DNA from: Bacteroidales bacterium
Lineage (GTDB): Bacteria; Bacteroidota; Bacteroidia; Bacteroidales; Tenuifilaceae
Direction of reading: 5' to 3'
Assembly (NCBI GenBank): GCA_028680705.1
Contig: JAQUJY010000012.1
Span: forward strand, 1 to 48,225
DNA: 48,225 nucleotides
The position numbers and the translations under genes are program-made. Below, piece by piece: positions 8,646-19,199 of the stretch. How positions within the stretch are numbered: the stretch's first letter is position 1; every line of letters begins with the position of its first letter. The notes under the pieces were generated by a model. That model was not told the origin of the DNA. It ran no database searches and saw only the letters and a list, made by a program, of their open reading frames with translations.

Positions 8646-9434
8646 TTATTCTGTCCATAGGTTTCCAATTGAATATGTTTTCGCTTTCCCACTTATAATT
8701 ACTCTATCCTTTTTGTTTTGACAATGGAGTATTCCAATTCTATCAGAAACTTGCTTTGCGATTAGCTCATTTTTTTTAAGTCTTGCAGACCAATATGGAA
8801 TCAAAGAGCAATGTGCCGAACCTGTTACGGGGTCTTCTAAAATAGATGCTTGTGGTGTGAAGAACCGCGATACAAAATCATGATTTTCCCCTTTTGCCGT
8901 GACAATTACTCCACCCGGGTCAAGATTTATTTGATTAAATATTTGGGTATCAATTTTGATATTCTTAATCTCTTCCTCGGTATCGTAAACCAGCATATAA
9001 TCTCTTGATTTATAAACCTCTTTTGGCTGTATATTCAACGATTTTTCAATTACTTCAGGTAGCTCCGAAACAGTTGGCATACGGGAAGGAAAATCTAAAC
9101 TATATAAATCATTTTGTACAAGAACAGTTAAATCTCCACTCAATGTTTCAAATACTATTCTGTTTTTAGGATAGTTTAAAATTGATTTTAAGCAATGAGC
9201 GGTTGCTAGTGTTGCGTGTCCGCATAAATCCATTTCAATTTCTGGGGTAAACCATCGTAAGTGTATTTTATCACCCTTATCGATAAAAAACGCAGTTTCA
9301 GCAACTGCATTTTCTTTTGTTATCTTCATTAATGTGTCGTCTGGTAACCAATGGTGCAATGGAACGACACAGGCTGGGTTACCTCCAAATATTTTATCCG
9401 TAAATGCATCTATTTGATATAGTCCAAATTTCAT
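8646..9434 (-). CDS. PhzF-like isomerase/epimerase
   Basis: A 262-residue PhzF family protein, a two-domain diaminopimelate-epimerase-like fold. Conserved features are the start YQIDAFTDKIFGGNPA, Glu46 in ENAVAETAFF (equivalent to the catalytic Glu45 of PhzF), FTPEIEMDLCGHATLA, and DPVTGSAHCSL in the second domain. PhzF itself isomerises trans-2,3-dihydro-3-hydroxyanthranilate. No other phenazine genes are near, so the true substrate is unknown. The gene is separated by about 190 nt from the NamZ operon and is divergent from the histidine kinase at 9708. Confidence 0.9.
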   Translation of the reverse strand: MKFGLYQIDAFTDKIFGGNPACVVPLHHWLPDDTLMKITKENAVAETAFFIDKGDKIHLRWFTPEIEMDLCGHATLATAHCLKSILNYPKNRIVFETLSGDLTVLVQNDLYSLDFPSRMPTVSELPEVIEKSLNIQPKEVYKSRDYMLVYDTEEEIKNIKIDTQIFNQINLDPGGVIVTAKGENHDFVSRFFTPQASILEDPVTGSAHCSLIPYWSARLKKNELIAKQVSDRIGILHCQNKKDRVIISGKAKTYSIGNLWTE

Positions 9435-9707
9435 CTATAAATAAGTTTTAGAGTGTTGATTGAAAGTGTTTTATATCTATTATCTTCAGGTGACGATATC
9501 GAACGATTATGAATAATTGGGTATATGACGCCTAAAGTAAAAAATTTAATGGTTATGGGAAAGTGAGTATTATTACATAACTATTTTTCACTAATTCGTT
9601 TGCAGATACAGTGAAATAGATGAATTATACATGTCGTGTAACATTTTTTGTTGTAAATTTACTACATTCCCAAATCTATTACAAGGGTTTTAAAAAATGG
9701 CATAAAT

Positions 9708-11834
9708 ATGAATTTTCTAACTGTTATACTAATAGTTGCATCGTTACTAACAACAATACTGGCGATTTATGCATGGAATAAGCGAAAGGTTTTTGAAACT
9801 TATACCTTAGTAGGGCTTCTTTTCTCCATTTCAGTTTGGAGTATCGCCTCAGTATTTAAATTGGTGGTTGAAAGCTTAGCTGCAAAAGAGTTGATTAATT
9901 TTCTTGGCTATCTTGGCATAGTTTCAGTTCCTGTTTGGTTCTTTCTGTTTGCATTAAGCTATACTGGTATTTCAAAAGTAGGAGGTAAAGTATATAGATT
10001 CCTGTTATGGCTTGTCCCATTAGTTACTCTTGTTTCTCTCTCTACCAATAGGCTACATTGGCTCTATTACACACAAAGCACGATTGAGAATATTATGGGT
10101 TGGTCGTACCATAACGTGGTACATGGGCCCTTATGGTGGATTAACTTTACCTATTCTTATTTTTTAATTACGCTAGCAATTATTTTATTTATAAGGATGT
10201 ATGTTAATGGTAGCAACGTACAGCGTAAATCATTAATGATAATTATTGTTGCTTCCTTTTTTCCAATTCTTTCGAATGTGCTTTATGTTGTTGGTTTGAA
10301 ACCACTTTCGTTTATCGATTTAACTCCATTAGCGTTTTCTTTTACTGGGATTATTTTTTTCTGGGGCATATATAGCAGCAATATGCTTGCTGTAAAGCCA
10401 ATTGCATTGAATAAACTTTTTAATAGCCTGTCCGAGGGTATTGTGGTAACCGATAAGGATAAGCGAATTATTGACATGAATCCCTCGGCCCAGCGCATAC
10501 TTATGATTAATACAGGATGTATTGGCAAGCCAATTGGTGAGGCAATCTCTAGTGATATAGATTTCGAAACAATTCAACAGGTAAATCAATATGAAAGAGT
10601 ATTGATCGAAGGAAAGATAGCAGAAGCAAATTTTTCAGGCATTGTCATAGATAATGGTGAGATTGCTGGGTTTGTTTTGTTGGTTAGGGATATATCGGAA
10701 AGAGTAAAAGTTGAATCAGCCCTTAGGTCAGCCTCGGAAAGAATAGAACTTGCTGTTTTGGCGGCGGGTATAGATACTTGGGAAAACGACCTTATTGCAA
10801 ATTTGCGAATAGGGGGCAGTCGAATCTTTACTGAGTTGGGCTATTCAGACAATGAGGTACCCTCAACAATAGACCAGGTTTATAACCTTGTTCATCCTGA
10901 CGATATTGAATATTTAAAAAAAAGAATGCAAGAACATTTTGATGGAAAAATAAGTGTTTATAGCTGTGACTTTAGGTATAGGGACAAGATGGGCAACTAT
11001 CAGTGGATGTCGAGCTACGGAAGATTAATAGAGCGTGATATTGAAGGGAAACCGTATCTATTTATTGGGATTACGCTAAATATTAATAATAGAAAGCAGG
11101 GTGAAGAGAAAATCCAGAGAAAGAATAAAGAACTAATACGTGCAAATTCTGAGAAGGATAAGTTTTTTTCAATTATTGCCCACGATTTAAAGGGACCGTT
11201 TCAAGGATTTATTGGCTTAACTGAGTTCATGTCAGAGAATCTAGCCGATATGACCACTGAGCAAGTACAAGAAATCACCGGATCGTTACAAACAACGGCT
11301 AAAAACCTTTATGAATTGCTTGACAATCTTTTGAACTGGGCATTAATAAAGAGAGGGCATAAGCGTTTTAATCCAGAAAAGGTTTATTTACGTTCGTTAG
11401 TTCATATTGTTTCTGAATTATTTTCCTCCCAGCTAAAGGTTAAAGATATTACGTTAATCAATAGAATTGATGAGGATTTTGTAGCATTAGCCGATAAGGA
11501 ATCGTTGAAGACAGTATTGCGAAATCTAATTTCCAATGCAGTGAAATTCACTCCTCATAAGGGAATAGTAACCATTTCATCGGACCTTGCAGATAAGAGT
11601 TTTTTATTGGTTGCTATTGTTGATACAGGTATTGGCATGTCAAATGAAATTCGCGAAAGTTTGTTTGCAATAACAAAAAAGGTGTCCAGACCGGGAACAG
11701 ACAATGAACCTAGCACTGGTTTGGGGCTTATATTATGTAAAGAATTGATTGAAAAGCATGGAGGAAGGATATGGGTTGAAAGTACCGAAGGTAAAGGCAG
11801 TGCTTTTTATTTTACAGTCCCATCAGCCAACTAG
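9708..11834 (+). CDS. Sensor histidine kinase with 7TM N-terminus and two PAS domains
   Basis: A 708-residue membrane sensor kinase. Residues 1 to about 225 contain seven hydrophobic helices of the histidine-kinase 7TM type. A PAS domain follows at about 232-340 (GIVVTDKDKRIIDMNPSAQ), then a second PAS/PAC of the PAS_3 type at about 342-465 (RIELAVLAAGIDTWEND, and HPDD). The HisKA dimerisation helix carries His492 in IIAHDLKGP. The ATPase domain (about 600-707) shows the N box (LRNLISNAVKFTP), the G1 box (VDTGIGMS) and the G2 box (GLGLILCKELIEKHGG). There is no receiver domain and no response regulator gene next to it. The ligand is unknown. The next gene is also a kinase, 112 nt downstream on the same strand. 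The ATG at 9708 leads directly into the first helix. Confidence 0.9.
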   Translation: MNFLTVILIVASLLTTILAIYAWNKRKVFETYTLVGLLFSISVWSIASVFKLVVESLAAKELINFLGYLGIVSVPVWFFLFALSYTGISKVGGKVYRFLLWLVPLVTLVSLSTNRLHWLYYTQSTIENIMGWSYHNVVHGPLWWINFTYSYFLITLAIILFIRMYVNGSNVQRKSLMIIIVASFFPILSNVLYVVGLKPLSFIDLTPLAFSFTGIIFFWGIYSSNMLAVKPIALNKLFNSLSEGIVVTDKDKRIIDMNPSAQRILMINTGCIGKPIGEAISSDIDFETIQQVNQYERVLIEGKIAEANFSGIVIDNGEIAGFVLLVRDISERVKVESALRSASERIELAVLAAGIDTWENDLIANLRIGGSRIFTELGYSDNEVPSTIDQVYNLVHPDDIEYLKKRMQEHFDGKISVYSCDFRYRDKMGNYQWMSSYGRLIERDIEGKPYLFIGITLNINNRKQGEEKIQRKNKELIRANSEKDKFFSIIAHDLKGPFQGFIGLTEFMSENLADMTTEQVQEITGSLQTTAKNLYELLDNLLNWALIKRGHKRFNPEKVYLRSLVHIVSELFSSQLKVKDITLINRIDEDFVALADKESLKTVLRNLISNAVKFTPHKGIVTISSDLADKSFLLVAIVDTGIGMSNEIRESLFAITKKVSRPGTDNEPSTGLGLILCKELIEKHGGRIWVESTEGKGSAFYFTVPSAN

Positions 11835-11884
11835 TTAACTTTCTTCTTCCTCCGGTATTTCTAGTAGGAGTTGATGCATATCAC

Positions 11885-11892
11885 TATTTTTG
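11885..11892 (+). promoter_or_regulatory. TAnnTTTG -7 box upstream of the hybrid kinase
   Basis: TATTTTTG lies 54 nt before the ATG at 11947, inside the 112-nt gap between the two kinase genes. The only nearby TTG is 11 nt away, too close for a normal -33 box. It suggests, weakly, that the second kinase has its own promoter. Confidence 0.35.
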
Positions 11893-11946
11893 TATTCTTA
11901 TTTATACCTATCTTTAAGCGGTTAATTTTATAAAACAGTTGCGCTT

Positions 11947-14900
11947 ATGCCTTTGTCAACCCTGCATAATATTGAGGAATTTATTTCACACATAACCATA
12001 CCCACTGTTGTTTGTTTTCAAAATAGCGAAAAAATCATTGCAAAGAACATTGCATTTACCAGTATTTTCGAATTAAGAGATAAGTTTTTCACATCCTTTT
12101 TCAAAGATGTATTGCACCCCGAAAGCGAGAGTGCTGCCTCTAGATTTAATTTGCTTTTTAACTCAAATGGAAATGTGTTAAATCAGGTTGAAGAGAGTAT
12201 GCGTTTACTCTCTTCTTTAGGTGAATGGTTCTGGTACACAGTTAGCGGCAGCATATACAATAATTCTGATAATAAGGCTCAAAATCTAATAATCATATCG
12301 TTTGTTCGGCAAAGCGCCGATATGAATCTAGAAAAGTTGTTGGTAGAAAGTGAGCAGCGTTTTAAAGCCCTTGCCAATGCTTCATTTGGTGGGATTGCCA
12401 TACACGATAAGGGAGTAATTATTGAAGCAAATCAGGGGTTAACCGCAATGACAGGTTTTTCCTACGATGAACTTATTGGAATGGACGGTTTGCTCCTTAT
12501 TGCTCCCACTCACAGACATCTTGCACTTCAGCATATTGAAAGTGGTTACGAGGAACCATATGAAGCTGTTGGTATTAGAAACGATAAATCAATATTTCCC
12601 CTGGAAGTTCAGGGGAAGCAAATCCCTTATAAGGGTAAAGTTTTGCGTGTTACTGAGTTTAGAGATATATCCCAGCGCAAAGAGTATGAGAAGACCATCA
12701 CAGACACTGAAGTTAAGTACAAGCAGATAATTGATTTTGCTGTTGATGGTTTTGCGATTGGGAATAAGGAGGGAGTAATAATCGAGGTGAACAATCGTCT
12801 CATCGAAATCTCAGGTAAGAGCCGAGATCAGGTTTTGGGCAAGCATCTTAGTACATTGTTTTCCGATAGCATGCTGAGCAAAAGGCCGCTCCGCTTCGAT
12901 TTGTTGAATGAGGGGAAGACGGTTGTAGTTGAGCGCGAAATCATAAGACCAAATGGAGAGCAGGTTTTTGTTGAGATGCATTCTAAGATGATGCCCGATG
13001 GAACCTATCAAACCATTGTTAGAGATCAAACTGAACGAGAAAAAGCTGAGAGAACCGTAAGGCAGAGCGAAAAACTTTACAGATCCATTATTGAAAACAT
13101 TGAAGACGTTTACTTTAGGTACGATCTTGATCAGTACTTGGTTTTATTAAGCCCATCGGGAGCAATACTTTTTGGTTATGACAGTGTTCAAGAGATGTTG
13201 GGTAAGCATTTGGATACTTTCTGGACCGAAGTTGATGAGAAGCAGCGGTTTATTGATATAATTAGGAACGAAGGGAGAGTGCGCAATTATAGAGCTACGT
13301 TAAGAAATCGGAAAGGGACAATTATTAATACTTTTATTTCTGCCTCATATACCACTGACAGCAGTGGAGAACGGTATGGCGTAGAGGGAATAATACACGA
13401 TGTTACCCAGAGGACACGGGCCCAAAAATCACTAGAAACGGAGCAGTTTCTCATGCGGAACCTTATGGATAATGTTGTCGATCAGGTTTACTTTAAGGAT
13501 AAAGGGAGTAAGTTTATTAGGGCAAGCAAAAATGTTGCACAGCGTTTTGGTTTAAAAAATTCTGACGAGATTATTGGGAAAAGTGATTTCGATTACTTCT
13601 CAAAAGAGCGTGCTGAAATAACTTACAGGGATGAGCAAGATATTATTATAACTGGGAAACCTTCAATAAATATTGAAGAGAAAGAGATTTGGAAAGACGG
13701 TAGTGTTACCTGGGCATCAACAACCAAAATGCCTTTTTATGGCTCCGACGGTAAAATAGTTGGAACCTTTGGTATATCGAGAGATATAACTGAACGTAAA
13801 GAGCACGAAATCATCCTAAAGGAGCGAGAAGAGAGGGCTCATCGTCAGCGAAAAGCTATTGCTGAGCTTGCCATAGATAATCCTCTGAGTGAGTCGTCCC
13901 TTGGTGAATATATCAAGGTTATTGCACAAAAATCTGCAGAGGTATTAGATGTTCGTAGAACCTCAGTTTGGTTAATGTCCGATGGAGGTAAGGAACTTCG
14001 TTGCTCTACATTCTTCGATAAAGAGAAAAATGATTTCTCAATGCTTCCGTCATTTTCTATTGATGATTACCCAGACTTTTTTCAACCACTCTTTAGCGAA
14101 AACAGAATATTTGTTAACGACGTTCAAAGCGACGAAAGGGTTCAGAAGTTTAAGGATATATACCTAACTCCAATGGGTATAAACTCTATGCTGGATACAG
14201 GTATAATTATTGAAGGGAAATTAGCTGGAATGGTTTGCTTTGAGCATGTTGGCAAGCCACGTATTTGGGAGGTAGATGAGGAGTCATTTGCTGCTATAAT
14301 TGCGTCGTTAATAGGTCAGGCTATCCTAACCTCAAGGCGGAAAGAATCGGAGAAAGCCCTTATAAAGAGCGAAGAGCGTTTTCGTTATGTTATACAAGCC
14401 ACAAATGATGGGGTATGGGATTGGGATATAAAAGGTGACAGGATGTTTTTTAGCGATAATTATTACACTATGCTTGGATATAATCCTGGTGATTTTGATG
14501 AGACATATGAGGGTTGGACTAGTTTGCTTCACCCCAACGATAAGGTATATACACTAATTCTTATTGATAGGTACCTTAAAGGGGAAAGTGCCGATTTTAA
14601 TACTGAGTACAGGCTAAAGGCAAAGGACGCCTCATGGCGATGGATACATGCTAGGGGTAAAGTGGTTGAGCACGATAAAAACATGAAACCACAGAGAATA
14701 GTGGGAACACATATCGATATTACTGAACGGAAGCAATTGCAGGATGAACTACACGATTCGGTTCATTTCCTTCAGGTTGTTCTTGATACTATTCCCGTAA
14801 GGCTGTTCTGGAAAGATTCTGAGCTGCGGTATTTGGGGTGTAACACATCCTTTGCCAATGATGCAGGTTTTAGTAAGCCATCGGAAATTATTGGTAAAAC

Positions 14901-16716
14901 TGATGAGGAGTTAGGTTGGAATAAGCAGGTTGCATTACGTCAGTCTGATGAACTATCGATACTTAAAACTGGTATGCCCAAGCTAAATTTCGAAGAACAA
15001 TTTATATTGCCCGATGGAACAAACCTCTGGATTAGGGCAAACACGGTACCGTTAAGGAGTAGCAAAGGGAAAATTATAGGCGTGTTAGGCACATACGATG
15101 ATATTACTGAAACCATTCAGGCTAAAAATGAGATTGAGCTGGAGAGAACTTATTTTGAACAGTTATTCGAGAGTTCACCAGAGGGCATTGTGCTGCTTGA
15201 TACGGACGACTGTATCGTGCGTTGTAACCGTGAATTTCAGCGAATGTTTCAGTACGATGAGCAGGAGATTATTGGCAAAACCGTGAGTCTTCTAATTGTA
15301 CCTGAACACTTAAAGAATGAGGGGCTCAAATTTACCAGCGTTGTTACAGTAGGGGAGCCGTTGCAGGTTGAAACTACTCGAATGCGTAAGGATCGCTCGC
15401 TAATGAACGTTTCAATACTAGGGAGCCCAATCTATTTTCAGGGCGGAAAAATTGCAGTGTATGGTATTTATAGGGATATAACAGAGAGAAAACTGGCTGA
15501 AGTGGAATTGTCGCAGAAAGCTAATGAAATTGAGGCCCAGAACGAGGAGTATAGGGTGATTAACGAGGAACTCTACCTGGCCAAGCAGAAGGCAGAGGAG
15601 AGCGATAAGCTAAAATCTGCCTTTTTAGCTAATATGAGCCACGAGATACGTACGCCCATGAATGGAATACTTGGGTTTTCACAGTTACTTACAAAGCCTA
15701 ATATCTCTGAGGTTGACGTTAATCAGTATGTTGATATTATTCAAAGTTGTGGTAACCAGCTGCTCTGCATTATTAATGATTTGATAGACATATCAAAAAT
15801 TGAGTCGAATCAGATTGCGATTCTAACCTCAAATGTCAATATAAACCAGATAATGAACGAGCAATATCTATTGTTTAAGGATAAATCGCAACAACAAGGT
15901 CTTGCCCTCTCGTTTATAACCGATTTGCCCGATAATCGAAGTACAATAGTAACAGATAGTGCCAGAGTTAATCAAATCTTAACCAATCTTATTGGCAATG
16001 CCGTTAAGTTTACTGAACAGGGTTATGTTAAGTTTGGCTATAAGTATCGTCCCAACGAACTTGAGTTTTTTGTTCAGGATACGGGGGTAGGAATCCCAGC
16101 TGAAATGAAAAGTCAAGTTTTTGAACGTTTCAGTCAGGTTGAGACTGCTGTTTCTCAGCAGGCTGGCGGTACGGGTTTAGGTTTGGCAATATCAAAAGCG
16201 TATATAAATAAGCTAGGTGGCCAAATTTGGTTCGATTCAACACCAGGCGAAGGATCAACATTTTACTTTACTATCCCATACAAACCAAGCGACGAGGTTG
16301 TACAAATGGAAAGGATGAGGATTGAGGAACATGCTAAAGAGATACCTTCTGGTATAAGTGTTCTAGTTGCTGAGGATGACGATGCAAACTTTTTCTTTAT
16401 CCACGAAATGTTATCGGAGTATATTATCAATATACAAAGGGCAGCCAATGGCAACGAAGTTGTTGAAATGGTTAGGGATAACCCCAATTTTGATATTGTT
16501 TTAATGGATATTAAAATGCCAGGCAAGGATGGCTTTGAGGCAACCCGAGAAATAAAGAAGATAAGGAAAGACTTGCCCATTATTGCTCAAACCGCCTATG
16601 CTTTCTCAACCGATAAGGATAAAGCTTTAGCTGCCGGTTGCGACGATTATATTGCTAAACCAATCGATAAACTAGAGTTGGTGTCGTTAATGGCTAAGTA
16701 TCTTAAACGTAATTAG
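11947..16716 (+). CDS. Multi-PAS/GAF soluble hybrid histidine kinase
   Basis: A 1589-residue cytosolic hybrid kinase without a signal peptide or clear membrane helix. By eye the order is: a PAS-like region (1-118), PAS (137-250), PAS (252-368), PAS (374-493), PAS (499-620), GAF (638-793), PAS (808-930), PAS (938-1058), PAS (1067-1185). Most PAS units end in a DITERK-type PAC motif. A coiled-coil linker (1185-1218) leads to HisKA with His1232 in NMSHEIRTPMNG. The ATPase domain (about 1330-1450) has IGNAVKFTE, DTGVGIP and GTGLGLAI. A receiver (1469-1585) has acidic EDDD, phosphoacceptor Asp1521 (LMDIKMPG) and a late Lys (AKP). No HPt domain is present, so any phosphorelay must use a protein encoded elsewhere. 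It ends 3 nt before the convergent der stop. Signals sensed are unknown. Confidence 0.92.
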   Translation: MPLSTLHNIEEFISHITIPTVVCFQNSEKIIAKNIAFTSIFELRDKFFTSFFKDVLHPESESAASRFNLLFNSNGNVLNQVEESMRLLSSLGEWFWYTVSGSIYNNSDNKAQNLIIISFVRQSADMNLEKLLVESEQRFKALANASFGGIAIHDKGVIIEANQGLTAMTGFSYDELIGMDGLLLIAPTHRHLALQHIESGYEEPYEAVGIRNDKSIFPLEVQGKQIPYKGKVLRVTEFRDISQRKEYEKTITDTEVKYKQIIDFAVDGFAIGNKEGVIIEVNNRLIEISGKSRDQVLGKHLSTLFSDSMLSKRPLRFDLLNEGKTVVVEREIIRPNGEQVFVEMHSKMMPDGTYQTIVRDQTEREKAERTVRQSEKLYRSIIENIEDVYFRYDLDQYLVLLSPSGAILFGYDSVQEMLGKHLDTFWTEVDEKQRFIDIIRNEGRVRNYRATLRNRKGTIINTFISASYTTDSSGERYGVEGIIHDVTQRTRAQKSLETEQFLMRNLMDNVVDQVYFKDKGSKFIRASKNVAQRFGLKNSDEIIGKSDFDYFSKERAEITYRDEQDIIITGKPSINIEEKEIWKDGSVTWASTTKMPFYGSDGKIVGTFGISRDITERKEHEIILKEREERAHRQRKAIAELAIDNPLSESSLGEYIKVIAQKSAEVLDVRRTSVWLMSDGGKELRCSTFFDKEKNDFSMLPSFSIDDYPDFFQPLFSENRIFVNDVQSDERVQKFKDIYLTPMGINSMLDTGIIIEGKLAGMVCFEHVGKPRIWEVDEESFAAIIASLIGQAILTSRRKESEKALIKSEERFRYVIQATNDGVWDWDIKGDRMFFSDNYYTMLGYNPGDFDETYEGWTSLLHPNDKVYTLILIDRYLKGESADFNTEYRLKAKDASWRWIHARGKVVEHDKNMKPQRIVGTHIDITERKQLQDELHDSVHFLQVVLDTIPVRLFWKDSELRYLGCNTSFANDAGFSKPSEIIGKTDEELGWNKQVALRQSDELSILKTGMPKLNFEEQFILPDGTNLWIRANTVPLRSSKGKIIGVLGTYDDITETIQAKNEIELERTYFEQLFESSPEGIVLLDTDDCIVRCNREFQRMFQYDEQEIIGKTVSLLIVPEHLKNEGLKFTSVVTVGEPLQVETTRMRKDRSLMNVSILGSPIYFQGGKIAVYGIYRDITERKLAEVELSQKANEIEAQNEEYRVINEELYLAKQKAEESDKLKSAFLANMSHEIRTPMNGILGFSQLLTKPNISEVDVNQYVDIIQSCGNQLLCIINDLIDISKIESNQIAILTSNVNINQIMNEQYLLFKDKSQQQGLALSFITDLPDNRSTIVTDSARVNQILTNLIGNAVKFTEQGYVKFGYKYRPNELEFFVQDTGVGIPAEMKSQVFERFSQVETAVSQQAGGTGLGLAISKAYINKLGGQIWFDSTPGEGSTFYFTIPYKPSDEVVQMERMRIEEHAKEIPSGISVLVAEDDDANFFFIHEMLSEYIINIQRAANGNEVVEMVRDNPNFDIVLMDIKMPGKDGFEATREIKKIRKDLPIIAQTAYAFSTDKDKALAAGCDDYIAKPIDKLELVSLMAKYLKRN

Positions 16717-16719
16717 CAA

Positions 16720-18027
16720 CTATTTTTTTCTGAAAAATATTTGAATTGGGACGCCTTTTAGGTTAAACCGCTCCCTTAGTTTATTCTCAATATACCTCCG
16801 GTATGGGTCACGAACATACTGCGGCAAGTTGCAGAAAAATGCAAACGAGGGCGCGTGTGTTGGCAATTGTGTTGCGTATTTTATTTTTATGTATTTGCCC
16901 TTATAAGCTGGTGGAGGATAGGCATCGACCACCTCTTTTGTAAATTCATTAAGCTTTGAGGTAGTAATTCGTTGCGTTCTGTTTGTAAAAACCTGCATGG
17001 CATCCTCAAGTACTTTCAGAATACGCTGCTTAGTTACTGCCGATGTAAATATTATGGGAATATCGTTAAACGGCGCAATTCGTTTCTTAATAGCCTCGGT
17101 GTATTCAATGGTAGTTTTGTTATTCTTCTCAACCAAATCCCATTTGTTAACAACCAGTACAACCCCTTTCCTGTTTCTTATAATTAGGTTAAAAATATGC
17201 AAGTCTTGTGATTCGATGCCATTGGTAGCATCGATCATTAGGATGCAGACGTCGGAGTTCTCAATTGCTCTAATTGAACGAAGAACAGAGTAGAACTCCA
17301 AATCCTCAGTAACCTTTCCCTTTTTTCTAAGCCCTGCAGTATCAACAATTACAAAATCGTGACCAAATTTATTGTAACGGGCATGAATTGAATCGCGGGT
17401 TGTGCCTGCAATGGGTGTTACAATATTGCGCTCTTCGCCAACCAATGCATTAATTAGCGACGATTTACCAACATTTGGCCTACCCACTATGGTAATACGG
17501 GGAATTGATAAATCTTCCTCTTCTAACTCCTGTTTCTCAAATGATTTAACCAGTTCATCGAGAAGATCACCAGTTCCGCTACCACTAATTGATGAGATGC
17601 TCAAAGGATCACCAAGGCCAAGGTTATAGAACTCGTAGGCATCGTTTACCCGGAGGTGATTATCTACCTTATTGACAACTAAAATTACCTTTTTTTCGGT
17701 ACGCCTAAGTATATTGGCAACCTCGCTGTCCATTTCAGTAATGCCTGTGGTTACATCAACCATAAAAAGGATAACGTCTGCTTCATCAATGGCTATGGTA
17801 ACCTGCTTGCGTATTTCGCCCTCATACACATCGTCGGAGTTGGTAACCCACCCACCTGTGTCGATAACTGAGAAATCTATTCCGTTCCAATCGGATTTGC
17901 CGTAAATTCTATCGCGCGTAACACCCGACACCTCATCAATAATGGCTTTTCGTTGGCCGATAAGCCTATTGAAAAGGGTTGATTTGCCAACGTTTGGTCT
18001 GCCTACTATTGCAACTATATTTCCCAT
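16720..18027 (-). CDS. der: Ribosome biogenesis GTPase Der (EngA)
   Basis: A 435-residue double-GTPase essential for 50S subunit assembly. The first G domain starts with [14 protein letters not shown] at residues 8-21 and has DTGGW and NKVD. The second starts with [14 protein letters not shown] near residue 181 and has DTAGLRKKG and NKWD. The C-terminal KH-like domain (about 350-435) ends in [11 protein letters not shown], as in most Der proteins. Length is typical. It lies 44 nt downstream of era on the same strand, so two ribosome-assembly GTPases are probably co-transcribed. It converges with the hybrid kinase, with 3 nt between the stops. Confidence 0.97.
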   Translation of the reverse strand: MGNIVAIVGRPNVGKSTLFNRLIGQRKAIIDEVSGVTRDRIYGKSDWNGIDFSVIDTGGWVTNSDDVYEGEIRKQVTIAIDEADVILFMVDVTTGITEMDSEVANILRRTEKKVILVVNKVDNHLRVNDAYEFYNLGLGDPLSISSISGSGTGDLLDELVKSFEKQELEEEDLSIPRITIVGRPNVGKSSLINALVGEERNIVTPIAGTTRDSIHARYNKFGHDFVIVDTAGLRKKGKVTEDLEFYSVLRSIRAIENSDVCILMIDATNGIESQDLHIFNLIIRNRKGVVLVVNKWDLVEKNNKTTIEYTEAIKKRIAPFNDIPIIFTSAVTKQRILKVLEDAMQVFTNRTQRITTSKLNEFTKEVVDAYPPPAYKGKYIKIKYATQLPTHAPSFAFFCNLPQYVRDPYRRYIENKLRERFNLKGVPIQIFFRKK

Positions 18028-18071
18028 GGTATTACTTGCTATACTTTGTTTGTGTTAAAATAGATCTTGAA

Positions 18072-18953
18072 CTATTGGGTGTATCCAAAACGTTTCAGTT
18101 TACTATCATCGTCTCTCCAGTTAGGATCAACCTTTACGAAGAGTTCGAGGAAAACCTTTTTGTTAAGAAAACTTTCCAGTTCAAGCCTAGCCTCAGTGCC
18201 AACCTTTTTTAGATTTTTACCCAGATGCCCAATTATGATTCCTTTTTGCGATTCTCTGGTTACATACAGAATGGCCCTTATGCGGTCAATTTTTTCGCTT
18301 TCGGTGTACTCTTCAATATCAACTTCTACAGAGTAGGGGATTTCTTTTTGGTATGTGGTTAGTACCTTTTCACGAATAATTTCTGAAGCAAAAAATCGAA
18401 GTGTGCGGTCAGTAAGGGTATCCTTATCGAAATATTCAGGTCCTTCGGGTAAATGTGCTAGTATGGTATTTAGAATTGTATCGAGGTTAAATCCATGAAG
18501 GGCAGAAGCAGGTATGATTGCCGTAGCTGGCAAGAGTTCTTTCCAAAGGTCAACCTTTTCCTCAAGTATAGTTTGATTACTTAAATCTATCTTGTTAATC
18601 ACTACTATTATAGGAGTTTTATGGCTACGTAGGATTTCCAGAAAACCTTCGTTTTTGTTGGGTACTTCTAGCGTATCAGTAATGTAGAGTATTACATCAG
18701 AATCCTCAAGAGCTGACATTACAAATCTCATCATGTACTCCTGCAACTTGTAAGATGGATCCAGCACGCCTGGAGTATCGGAGTAAACGATTTGAAAATC
18801 TTCACCGTTTACAACTCCCATAATACGATGGCGAGTTGTTTGCGCCTTACTGGTGATAATTGAAAGACGTTCGCCAACCAATGCGTTCATTAGAGTCGAT
18901 TTGCCAACGTTTGGATTACCTATAATATTTACAAAGCCAGATTTGTGTGCCAT
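18072..18953 (-). CDS. era: GTPase Era
   Basis: A 293-residue 16S-rRNA-binding GTPase required for 30S maturation. The G domain has [14 protein letters not shown] (G1), the TTRHRIMG switch region (G2), DTPGV (G3) and NKIDL (G4). The C-terminal KH domain includes the GIIIGHLGKNLKKVGTEAR segment (GxxG-type RNA binding). I place the start at the ATG at 18953, beginning MAHKSGF, which matches the usual Era N-terminus. An upstream in-frame start at 18983 would add ten residues and run into the -7 box at 18981-18988. Der follows. Confidence 0.96.
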   Translation of the reverse strand: MAHKSGFVNIIGNPNVGKSTLMNALVGERLSIITSKAQTTRHRIMGVVNGEDFQIVYSDTPGVLDPSYKLQEYMMRFVMSALEDSDVILYITDTLEVPNKNEGFLEILRSHKTPIIVVINKIDLSNQTILEEKVDLWKELLPATAIIPASALHGFNLDTILNTILAHLPEGPEYFDKDTLTDRTLRFFASEIIREKVLTTYQKEIPYSVEVDIEEYTESEKIDRIRAILYVTRESQKGIIIGHLGKNLKKVGTEARLELESFLNKKVFLELFVKVDPNWRDDDSKLKRFGYTQ

Positions 18954-18980
18954 TATCCTGAAACAATTTTTTTGGGGTTG

Positions 18981-18988
18981 CAAAGATA
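18981..18988 (-). promoter_or_regulatory. TAnnTTTG -7 box upstream of era
   Basis: The minus strand reads TATCTTTG followed by CA, 27 nt before the chosen era ATG. A TTTG lies further upstream but 27 nt away, longer than the usual spacer. It supports the shorter era start. Confidence 0.5.
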
Positions 18989-19199
18989 TGAAGAAATAAC
19001 CGATTTTTCTAGCTGCAAAGTTGTTTATATCAGTGTTTTATTCGTGGATATTTACTATCGGATTAAAATTAGAGCACTATTTAATAACTTGGTTATGTAA
19101 AGATGCCAGGGACTAATGCTATGCTTATTGGTTAGATTTGTTTGCTATGTAATCCACAGGCAGTTAATTGTTGCAAGACGGCAGTGTTGGATATAAACT

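Noticed and set aside
8646..9434. PhzF-like gene as part of a phenazine cluster
   Set aside because: No other phenazine genes are nearby; PhzF-like proteins are common outside such clusters.
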